Program-made: the position numbers and the translations under genes
NCBI GenBank assembly: GCA_025354565.1
Contig: JANXMQ010000113.1
Coordinates: 1 to 44,338, forward strand
Length of the DNA stretch: 44,338 bases
Direction of reading: 5' to 3'
Origin: Akkermansiaceae bacterium
GTDB taxonomy: Bacteria > Verrucomicrobiota > Verrucomicrobiia > Verrucomicrobiales > Akkermansiaceae
The notes under the pieces: generated by a model
Database searches by the model: none
Told to the model about the DNA's origin: nothing
What the model saw: the letters and a program-made list of their open reading frames with translations, nothing else
In this document: positions 38,296 to 44,338 of the stretch, piece after piece
Numbering within the stretch: position 1 is the stretch's first letter
How the letters are laid out: each line of letters opens with the position of its first letter

Positions 38296-39309
38296 ATGCC
38301 CGCCACCCTAACACCCTTGCCCAGCCCAAGCCCAGGGCTTGCCGCCCGCATCGTCAAAGCCCCGGCTTGGAAATTACTGCCCGCTTCGAATCCAGTGGAT
38401 TCCGCGCCTGCATTTCCTGCCCTCGCGGCACTGCCCAGTTGGCCAAACGCACCGGTTCCCGCCCAGCAGGTCTTCCCTACTTCTTGGCCACCGCCGCTGA
38501 CCGTGCTGCCATTTCCCGTTTCCACCCAACACCCGGTCAGCCCGTTCCATCAGGAAATTCCAACATACGCGCCGATTCCAAGCGAGCCGCTGGCAGCCGC
38601 CCCGCCGCCCCCGGCTTTCGAGCCTGCTAAAATCGTGGAAACTCCCGATTTCACCGACGAGGACCTCCTCCAAGCCCTCAGTCCCATCCTCGAACACACC
38701 CTTCGCAGCGCCGGTTACCCCAAGGAAAACAGCCTGGACAACGATCTCGAGCCGATGCTCCGGGCCACCATCCGCCGCGCCCTCGCCGAGTATTCACCCG
38801 CCTCACGGCCATTCCGCGCACCTGCGGCATTGGATCGCTTCGTCTGGCATCTCCAAGCGCTTTTCACCAGCCGCACCTACGAGGACATCCTGTTTGAGAA
38901 AACCCATCGCTTTCAAGTCGATGAAGTATTCCTCGTGGATGTCGCCACCCTCGCGCTTGTCTCCTTCGCCAGTTGCGATCCCGCCCGCCATTCCTCCGCC
39001 AAACGCGTCAACGGCACCGTCCAGCGCCTGGCCATGCAACTGCGGGATGACGATGGAAAAGTCCGGGAGTTTTTCGATCTAGCAGACCAGCGCAACGCCA
39101 TTGCCCGCGCCGGTCAATTTGTCATTCTGTTAGCCATCGTCCGCGGCCAACCGAGCGAACTCGTCCTCACCGATCTCGAGTTCGCCCTGCGCCGCATCGA
39201 GGATCGTTTCCGCGAGCAATTCCAACAACACGGCTCACCCCTGCTTCACGCCCTGCAACCCTTCCTCGAAGACTGCCTGCTCATCCAAGCCCCCGCCAGC
39301 GCAGCTTGA
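38296..39309 (+). CDS. Sensor-like protein with Pro-rich N-terminus
   Basis: A 337-residue protein. The first ~120 residues are rich in Pro and Ala and probably disordered. A helical part follows (LLQALSPILEHTLRSAGYPKENSLDNDLEPMLRATIRRAL). The segment FTSRTYEDILFEKTHRFQVDEVFLVDVATLALVSFASCDP (about 195-235) resembles the domain upstream of OmpA in some multi-domain sensors, where the consensus reads roughly f.e...e..yrVeqvfLihr.tGLLl.h. Here no OmpA domain follows. The function is unknown. Its ATG directly abuts the stop of the coiled-coil gene. The gene converges on glgB. Confidence 0.75.
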   Translation: MPATLTPLPSPSPGLAARIVKAPAWKLLPASNPVDSAPAFPALAALPSWPNAPVPAQQVFPTSWPPPLTVLPFPVSTQHPVSPFHQEIPTYAPIPSEPLAAAPPPPAFEPAKIVETPDFTDEDLLQALSPILEHTLRSAGYPKENSLDNDLEPMLRATIRRALAEYSPASRPFRAPAALDRFVWHLQALFTSRTYEDILFEKTHRFQVDEVFLVDVATLALVSFASCDPARHSSAKRVNGTVQRLAMQLRDDDGKVREFFDLADQRNAIARAGQFVILLAIVRGQPSELVLTDLEFALRRIEDRFREQFQQHGSPLLHALQPFLEDCLLIQAPASAA

Positions 39310-39376
39310 AGGATTTCCGCCAGTTGTTCTGTCAGATTCCATGTGACAGTTAGCGTGTGCGGATGTGGCATTTTGC

Positions 39377-41374
39377 CTAAAGTCTGTTCTTCTTCGCATA
39401 CACCAACCCGGTGCGTGAAGGGGTATAAATTTGCATCATGCCATCACAAGCAACGGGATAGTCGAAGGCATGATCGACTCGTCCGTGGCCACCAGTGTCG
39501 GCTTGGTCGGTATCTAACACGAGTTCGCGGGTTTCCAAGCCAGGCACATGGAAGCCGTAGCCGAAGATGGAATTGCTGACGGAGAAATTAAACACGAAGA
39601 TCAGATTCGCCCGTTCCGCGATCAGGATTTTCTGCCCTTGGTCGATGTGCAGGAGCTGTGCCGGTGGCGTTGCCAGTAGATTGGTGTTAGTGGCAAACTC
39701 CATCAACTGCCGGTCGAATTCCGCGAGCCAGCCGTATTTCAAATCCGCGTTATCCACCAGTGACCACTGACGGCGGCAGTAGTGATAGGACCAGCCGTTG
39801 CCCTCGCGCGGGAAATCCAGCCACTCGGGATGTCCGTATTCATTGCCCATGAACGTCAGCCAGCCCTCGCCACCTAACACCAACGTCACCAGCCGGATTA
39901 ACTTGTGCAAAGCCATGCCGCGCTCGATGACCGGGTGCGGATCGGCTTTGCCCATGTGCCAGTACATTTCCTTGTCCATCAGCCAGAACGCCAGCGTCTT
40001 ATCGCCCACAAGCGCCTGATCGTGGCTCTCCGCATAGGCGATGGTGGCCTCGCCATGACGTCTGTTAGCCAGCACGCCCCACAGCTCGCCGATGTCCCAA
40101 TCCTCGTCCCGGCTGTGCTTCAGCAGTTTGATCCAATAGTCAGGAATACCCATCGCGAGGCGGAAGGAAAATCCCATCCCGCCATCCGCGATCGGGCGGC
40201 ACAGACCGGGCATGCCGGACATATCTTCCGCGATGGCGATGGCTCCGGGCTTGAGATCCTGGATCAATTGAGAGGCGAGTTTTAAGTATAGAATCGCGTT
40301 ATCATCTGCATCGCTACCGAAGTAGTCCTCATAACTTCCAAAGGCTTTATTACCGCGCGAATAATATAACATCGAAGTCACGCCATCAAAGCGGAAGCCG
40401 TCGAATTTGAACTCTTCCATCCAATAACGGATGTTGGATAGTAAAAACTGCCGCACTTCCGGTCGACCGTAATCGAAGCATTTCGAGTCCCAGCCCGGAT
40501 GATCACCGAGCGGGCCGTCGTGGAAATACTGGTGGCCCGAGCCGTCGAAATTGTTGAGTCCCTCCGCCATGTTTTTCACCGCGTGCGAGTGGACCACATC
40601 CAACAGCACCGCAATGCCCAGACCGTGCGCGGTATCGATTAGATATTTCAAATCCTCCGGCGTGCCGAAGCGCGAGCAGGGTGCGAAAAACGACGAGACA
40701 TGATAGCCGAACGACCCATAATAAGGATGCTCCTGCACCGCCATGAGCTGCACCGTATTGTAGCCGCCCTTGGCCACCCGGGGCAGCACGCGCTCCGCAA
40801 ATTCCCGGTAAGTATGCACCCGCGGCTCTTCGCCAGCCATGCCGACGTGCGATTCATAAATCAGTGGCGCGGTGATCGCCGCCGGATCAAACGTGTTTTT
40901 CCAAACATAGGGCTGCGGCGTGTTCCAGATTTGTCCGCAGTAATCATGGGTCGTCGGGTCTTGCACCGCCCGCCGGATGCAGGCCGGGATGCGATCACGC
41001 CGCGAGCCATCCGCGCCCACGATGTGGAGCTTCACTTTTTGCCCGTGGGCCAGCGCGTCCCCCGGCAGGGTCAGCGACCAGATCCCGCTGTCCGAACCCG
41101 TCAGCGGATGCGCCTCGCGATCCCAGTGGTTGAAATCCCCGATCAATGAAACCGCCCGCGCCGCCGGGGCCCATTCGCGGATCGTCCATTCGTTGGAGAT
41201 CGGGTGGAAATGGATGCCTACGTATTTGTGACCGGTGGCATAGGCAGCCAGCGTTTTCGCGCTGCCCTCGATGGTTGCCAAGGTTTCTGAAAATTGCCGC
41301 ATCCGGCGCTCGATGGATCCTTGGTGCGGCTCCAACCATGGATCATCACTGACAAGCTTTGGTTTCTGCGTCAT
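39377..41374 (-). CDS. glgB: 1,4-alpha-glucan branching enzyme, eukaryote-like (GH13_8 type)
   Basis: The ATG at 41374 (MTQKPKLVSDDPWL) gives 665 residues; an upstream TTG at 41410 is possible. An N-terminal CBM48-like domain (NEWTIREWAPAARAVSLIGDFNHWDR) precedes the GH13 barrel: LLDVVHSHAVKN (region I), FRFDGVTSMLY with the nucleophile Asp (region II), AIAEDMSGMPG with the acid Glu (region III) and YAESHDQALVGDKT (region IV). The run YAESHDQALVGDKTLAFWLM and the lack of a long N-terminal extension match animal, fungal and plant branching enzymes rather than E. coli GlgB. It makes alpha-1,6 branches in glycogen. No other glycogen gene is adjacent. Confidence 0.95.
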   Translation of the reverse strand: MTQKPKLVSDDPWLEPHQGSIERRMRQFSETLATIEGSAKTLAAYATGHKYVGIHFHPISNEWTIREWAPAARAVSLIGDFNHWDREAHPLTGSDSGIWSLTLPGDALAHGQKVKLHIVGADGSRRDRIPACIRRAVQDPTTHDYCGQIWNTPQPYVWKNTFDPAAITAPLIYESHVGMAGEEPRVHTYREFAERVLPRVAKGGYNTVQLMAVQEHPYYGSFGYHVSSFFAPCSRFGTPEDLKYLIDTAHGLGIAVLLDVVHSHAVKNMAEGLNNFDGSGHQYFHDGPLGDHPGWDSKCFDYGRPEVRQFLLSNIRYWMEEFKFDGFRFDGVTSMLYYSRGNKAFGSYEDYFGSDADDNAILYLKLASQLIQDLKPGAIAIAEDMSGMPGLCRPIADGGMGFSFRLAMGIPDYWIKLLKHSRDEDWDIGELWGVLANRRHGEATIAYAESHDQALVGDKTLAFWLMDKEMYWHMGKADPHPVIERGMALHKLIRLVTLVLGGEGWLTFMGNEYGHPEWLDFPREGNGWSYHYCRRQWSLVDNADLKYGWLAEFDRQLMEFATNTNLLATPPAQLLHIDQGQKILIAERANLIFVFNFSVSNSIFGYGFHVPGLETRELVLDTDQADTGGHGRVDHAFDYPVACDGMMQIYTPSRTGLVYAKKNRL

Positions 41375-41425
41375 TGCGCCTGAGAATGCAGAATCTTCCC
41401 GATGTGGCAAAGCCTAATGCGAGCC

Positions 41426-42370
41426 TCACTGCCGTGGAAACAGGATTTGCGCGGTGACGGGGAAGTGGTCGGAAACCATCGGCTCGTCCTGGGTGACGAT
41501 TTCCGCCGCCTCGATCCTGGCACCCCGGCTGACGAGGATGTGATCCACCTTCACCATTCCCTCGTGACTGTTAGACCAGAAATGCAGGGTCCGGCGGTTT
41601 TTCTCGGTGGGATGCAGAGTCTGATAGGTATCGGTTAGACCGTTGGGCCAGTTTTTCTCGGCACCGGCCACGTTCGCCCGCCGACCCGTTAGATAAACGG
41701 CCCCTGGATTGGTCTCGGTCGAGTTGAAATCCCCGGTCAGCGCCACCGGTTCATCCGCGTGCCGACGGGCGTCGATCCGCTGGGCGATCAAGAGGGCGGC
41801 CCGCTCGCGCGATGGCTGGTTACGGTGATCCCAGTGGGTGTTGAAAACATAAAAACCCCGCCCGGTCGCGCGATCCACCAGCCGCAGCCATGCCGCCACC
41901 CTGGGGATTTCGTTGCCCCAGGTCCGTGACCCCACTTGCTCGGGCCTGTCGGACAGCCAGAAGGTGCCGCTATCGGCTAGATCCGGCTGGAAACGATCCC
42001 GGCGATAATAAATCCCGGAATACTCCCCTGCCCATCGCCCATCGTCCCGCCCGACGCCGAAAAAATCATAGTCCGGCAAGGAGGCCCACAAATCCGCCGC
42101 CTGTCCGTGCAGCGCTTCCTGCACGCCGATGATGTCCGGGCGTTCCCGGCGGATCATCCGCACCACCCCCGGCATCCGTTGGGGCCATGAGCGCGAGCCC
42201 AGATCTTCCCCATTTTCATAGCGCACGTTGAAACTCATCAACCGCAGCGCCACCGCGCCATCTTCCCGCACGGCCACCGCCTTGGGCGGGCCGGTCTCGC
42301 GACTCCGGCGACAACTGCCAACGCTCACGAACAAGGGGATCAGACATAGCCCTAGCAGCCGCGATTTCAT
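41426..42370 (-). CDS. Lipoprotein of the endonuclease/exonuclease/phosphatase fold
   Basis: Start at ATG 42370 (MKSRLLGLCLIPLFVSVGSC) gives 314 residues with a lipobox V-G-S-Cys at about residue 20. The EEP domain follows: LRLMSFNVRYENGED, RPDIIGVQEALHGQ with the catalytic Glu, GIYYRRDRF, FNTHWDHRNQPSR, VALTGDFNSTETNPG with Asp and Asn, and the C-terminal SDHFPVTAQI with Asp-His. Such secreted members cleave phosphodiesters of nucleic acids, lipids or inositol phosphates; the substrate cannot be told from sequence. The upstream terminator at 42412-42444 separates it from rpmA. Confidence 0.9.
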   Translation of the reverse strand: MKSRLLGLCLIPLFVSVGSCRRSRETGPPKAVAVREDGAVALRLMSFNVRYENGEDLGSRSWPQRMPGVVRMIRRERPDIIGVQEALHGQAADLWASLPDYDFFGVGRDDGRWAGEYSGIYYRRDRFQPDLADSGTFWLSDRPEQVGSRTWGNEIPRVAAWLRLVDRATGRGFYVFNTHWDHRNQPSRERAALLIAQRIDARRHADEPVALTGDFNSTETNPGAVYLTGRRANVAGAEKNWPNGLTDTYQTLHPTEKNRRTLHFWSNSHEGMVKVDHILVSRGARIEAAEIVTQDEPMVSDHFPVTAQILFPRQ

Positions 42371-42411
42371 GCCCCACGGAGTAGCCGCAAGACACGACCA
42401 CCGCGACACAA

Positions 42412-42444
42412 AAAAGGCCTCCCCCATGAAGAGAGCGGCCTTTT
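42412..42444 (-). terminator. Rho-independent terminator after rpmA
   Basis: On the minus strand AAAAGGCC (42444-42437) and GGCCTTTT (42419-42412) pair around a 17-nt loop, and the run of T continues past the right arm (complement of A at 42411-42415). It lies about 20 bp beyond the rpmA stop and ends the rplU-rpmA transcript. Confidence 0.88.
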
Positions 42445-42465
42445 CAGAAAATTTCGAGGATCGGC

Positions 42466-42735
42466 TCAGTTTGCAGCCACCGCAACCGGAGCCGGTGGGA
42501 TGACGTTCACGCGACGACCTTCTTTGTCAAACATCACGCGGCCATCGACGAGCGCGAAAAGCGTGTGATCCTTGCCGCAACCAACGCCGAGGCCCGGATG
42601 AACCTTGGTGCCGCGCTGGCGGATGATGATGTTACCAGCAATCACGGCTTGACTGCCGAATTTTTTCACGCCGAGGCGCTTGCTGCGGGAATCGCGTCCG
42701 TTCTTGACGGAGCCTTGTCCTTTTTTATGGGCCAT
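42466..42735 (-). CDS. rpmA: 50S ribosomal protein L27
   Basis: An 89-residue L27 with the conserved N-terminus [27 protein letters not shown], which reaches the peptidyl transferase centre, followed by [27 protein letters not shown]. No N-terminal extension needing processing is present. It follows rplU by 28 bp, the standard rplU-rpmA order; the obg gene that often follows is not here. Confidence 0.98.
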   Translation of the reverse strand: MAHKKGQGSVKNGRDSRSKRLGVKKFGSQAVIAGNIIIRQRGTKVHPGLGVGCGKDHTLFALVDGRVMFDKEGRRVNVIPPAPVAVAAN

Positions 42736-42763
42736 AAAATTAGGGGAAGTGAGGGTGGTTGGA

Positions 42764-43075
42764 TTAGCCCGCGATCGAGGTGATCTCGAGCGTGGTCAGG
42801 CTGCGGCGGAAACCGATGGTTTTGTGAAATCCCTTGCGGCGCTTGAATTTAAAAGCAACGCCCTTGGGTCCGCGGTATTGATTGATGACCTTGGCAGTCA
42901 CTGCGGCACCGGCCACGGTTGGCGTGCCGATTTTCACGGAATCCCCTTCGCCAACGAGCAACGCGTCGAACGTGATTACGGAATCGACTTCGGCGTCGAG
43001 CTTCTCGACATCGAATTTGTCGCCTGCTTGGATGCGGTATTGTTTGCCGCCGGTTTTGATCACTGCGTAGGCCAT
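42764..43075 (-). CDS. rplU: 50S ribosomal protein L21
   Basis: The ATG at 43075 ([26 protein letters not shown]) gives 103 residues, the standard size. The C-terminal [23 protein letters not shown] is the L21 rRNA-binding signature (normally ..GHRQ..T.v.I..I), here with FHKTIGFRR. First gene of the rplU-rpmA operon; its promoter must lie in the gene-free stretch at 43076-43300. Confidence 0.98.
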   Translation of the reverse strand: MAYAVIKTGGKQYRIQAGDKFDVEKLDAEVDSVITFDALLVGEGDSVKIGTPTVAGAAVTAKVINQYRGPKGVAFKFKRRKGFHKTIGFRRSLTTLEITSIAG

Positions 43076-43522
43076 GGCCGTGTGGGGAATAAAAGTTAGT
43101 CCACCCTTGTGGGCGGGCGGGGAGAACACCACGGCGGCCCGCCCTGCGCAAGATTTTTTTACCGGGAATCTGAGTTTGGGGGAAATCCACCTCTCCGCGC
43201 CACTCGTTAGCCCCCCAAGAACCCGGCATTCTCATCCCGACTCTAGCTCGGAAATAGGAGCGAGCAGCGGCGCTGATAGCCGTGATTTCCCCCCTGAACC
43301 TTCGCCATCGATCATCGCCACGGACTCTGGAAAATTTTCCCAGCCAGAGGTCCCATCCACCTGCCGACCCAACGCCAAGAAAATCAGCAGGTGCCGTCGA
43401 TTCCCCGCGTGCAAGCCCCTGCCTTAGCTGGAAATGACCAGCCACGTTCCCGGAAATGGCACGTGCTTTGCTCTGTCATGCTTGGCGGAATTAGCCGTCA
43501 TCAACACCAAAAAATAGAGATC
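43076..43522. other. Gene-free stretch upstream of rplU
   Basis: About 450 bp between rplU (leftward) and the small ORF at 43523 (rightward). The reading frames here look like shadows, without family resemblance. It should hold promoters for both directions, but I cannot point to convincing boxes. Confidence 0.5.
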
Positions 43523-43702
43523 ATGGACGACCTACATCATTACGACAAGGATCCGGGATTCCTGCCCATGCATGGGCGCTGCTCCCGTCAGGTTAGCGAT
43601 TGCAAGCTCAAGGTGAAAGTCCGCCGACACGAACGGCGCAAAACGCGAGAGGTGATTCGATTATGGCTCGGGAAAAACCTCACCGAGCTGGCCATCGGCT
43701 GA
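43523..43702 (+). CDS. Small basic hypothetical protein
   Basis: A 59-residue ORF starting MDDLHHYDKDPGFLPMHGRC, with a basic C-terminal half (CKLKVKVRRHERRKTREVIRLWLGKN). Two Cys and several His are present, but no known motif is recognised. A weak GAGA lies six bases before the ATG. The strongest support is the clear rho-independent terminator 23 bp after its stop in the same direction. The frame is open further upstream (from 43391), but that part looks non-coding. Confidence 0.5.
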   Translation: MDDLHHYDKDPGFLPMHGRCSRQVSDCKLKVKVRRHERRKTREVIRLWLGKNLTELAIG

Positions 43703-43724
43703 CTCCGCCCCACCATTCCATCCA

Positions 43725-43776
43725 CACCCGGCTCCGGCACCCTGTCCCCACAGGCCACCGCAGCCGGGTGATTTTT
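43725..43776 (+). terminator. Rho-independent terminator with nested hairpin
   Basis: CACCCGGCT (43725-43733) and AGCCGGGTG (43762-43770) form a perfect 9-bp stem followed by ATTTTTT on the + strand. The 28-nt loop contains its own hairpin CCTGT-CCCC-ACAGG (43741-43754). It follows the small ORF at 43523-43702 and points to real transcription of it. Confidence 0.88.
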
Positions 43777-43870
43777 TAATACCCCCAAAAGCCGACAGCC
43801 CAATAGCGAACGATCCCCCGGGCACGCCCCTTCCTCCAGTCCCGCCGGAGGCTTATTTTCTTCCTCTCCC

Positions 43871-43912
43871 AATCAAAAATCCAAATCAAAAATCGTCATT
43901 CATCAATCAATC
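43871..43912. repeat. AATCAAAAATC word repeats
   Basis: AATCAAAAATC occurs at 43871-43881 and 43884-43894, a 13-bp period, followed by CATCAATCAATC. This is the same type of intergenic short-word repeat seen at 2364, 21154, 23971 and 32129. Confidence 0.7.
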
Positions 43913-44244
43913 CCCGACATCCATCCCCGCTCCACCCGCCCGCCATCCACCCCGAAAACATTCCCCTCCGCATCCCCCAGCGTCCCCTCCGCTTCCGGGC
44001 CTCCCTCATTTAGGTTCACACTACTGCCGTAACTGTCCCGCTCCCAAACCCCCGCTTGCACCTCAACCCACAGACCCGGAATGTGAATCCGATCACGGAA
44101 ATCGCTGTCAATGTCTGTTATCTGGCCCCCGGAGCCTCGTGCGATCCTACTCTCGTATTCTAGCAGATCAGAATTTGAAAATTCTAGGACCCCGTATACG
44201 TTAGAAGGAGAAATTCCCTTCGCACCCATCGGCCCCACCGCCAA
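43903..44244 (-). CDS. Doubtful hypothetical ORF
   Basis: A 113-codon frame opposite the transposase fragment. Its first codons (MAVGPMGAKG) are the complement of the IS66-like sequence, so at least the start is a shadow. The rest (ITDIDSDFRDRIHIPGLWVEVQAGVWERDSYG) has a balanced composition but no recognised family. It may be the remains of a gene interrupted by the insertion sequence, or no gene at all. Confidence 0.2.
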   Translation of the reverse strand: MAVGPMGAKGISPSNVYGVLEFSNSDLLEYESRIARGSGGQITDIDSDFRDRIHIPGLWVEVQAGVWERDSYGSSVNLNEGGPEAEGTLGDAEGNVFGVDGGRVERGWMSGID

Positions 44245-44338
44245 AGCCGCCGCCCTCTATCTGCGTCATGAAACCAAGCTGCCCTACCGCAAACTTCAGA
44301 AACTCATGAGTGACCTCTTCGGCCTTGATTTCGTTGCC
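44225..44338 (+). pseudogene. IS66-family transposase fragment
   Basis: From 44225 to the window end the frame reads PIGPTAKAAALYLRHETKLP then YRKLQKLMSDLFGLDF. This matches the region of IS66 TnpC just before its DDE core, where members read roughly yGp..ra...yL.....lPy.r...l..dlfG. The N-terminal ~200 residues with the zinc-binding part are missing: upstream the frame reads unrelated sequence (ATG at 44111, stop at 44084). It is therefore a 5'-truncated transposase, possibly fused to other sequence; the 3' part lies outside the window. Confidence 0.6.

Noticed and set aside
42849..43445. 198-codon minus-strand ORF across rplU
   Set aside because: It is an out-of-frame shadow of rplU; the L21 frame is unmistakable.

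Overview
The window looks like a chromosomal segment of a GC-rich Verrucomicrobiota bacterium, probably of the Verrucomicrobiae. This is inference from gene content: a eukaryote-type (GH13_8-like) glycogen branching enzyme, a pectin/rhamnogalacturonan degradation set, an ECF sigma factor overlapping a Ser/Thr kinase with PEGA and formylglycine-generating-enzyme-like modules, and short-word intergenic repeats. No rRNA or complete tRNA is present to fix the taxonomy.

Region 1 (1-9876) is the right part of a defence island. It holds the 3' part of a BREX methyltransferase gene (pglX, cut by the window edge), pglZ and brxL in the order of type 1 BREX, an unrecognised small ORF, a leftward HigB/HigA-like toxin-antitoxin pair, and a leftward tyrosine integrase. 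Just upstream of the integrase start lies a 49-bp copy of the 3' half of a tRNA-Thr(UGU) gene, read as the island's right attachment site. The intact tRNA and the rest of BREX (brxA, brxB, brxC, pglX 5' part) should lie to the left. A second HigA-type antitoxin with only the tail of its toxin follows outside the att site.

Region 2 (10363-14364) is a rightward run of exported pectin enzymes: GH28 polygalacturonase-like protein, CE12 rhamnogalacturonan acetylesterase and CE8 pectin methylesterase. A second pectin group lies at 23193-27060: kduD and kduI (leftward) and a GH105-DUF4861 protein (rightward). Together they would de-esterify and cut pectin outside the cytoplasm, remove unsaturated uronic acid from oligosaccharides, and channel 5-keto-4-deoxyuronate towards KDG. 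No pectate lyase, KDG kinase or transporter is in the window.

Region 3 (14403-23038) contains a cell-wall amidase-like protein, a CxxCxxCC protein, an MprF-like aminoacyl-phosphatidylglycerol synthase/flippase overlapping an AcvB/VirJ-like serine hydrolase, a tRNA dihydrouridine synthase, two small membrane proteins and a YpfJ-type zinc peptidase.

Region 4 (27061-34185) has glutamate synthase gltB and gltD. They are preceded by a leader with three perfect inverted repeats and separated by a long 23-bp inverted repeat. A convergent OsmC-like gene follows.

Region 5 (34220-43075) has the overlapping ECF sigma and kinase genes (leftward), a divergent pair encoding a coiled-coil protein and a sensor-like protein, glgB, a lipoprotein of the endonuclease/exonuclease/phosphatase fold, and rplU-rpmA ending in a clear terminator. 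The right end (43076-44338) is sparse: one small ORF with its own terminator and the start of an IS66-like transposase fragment.
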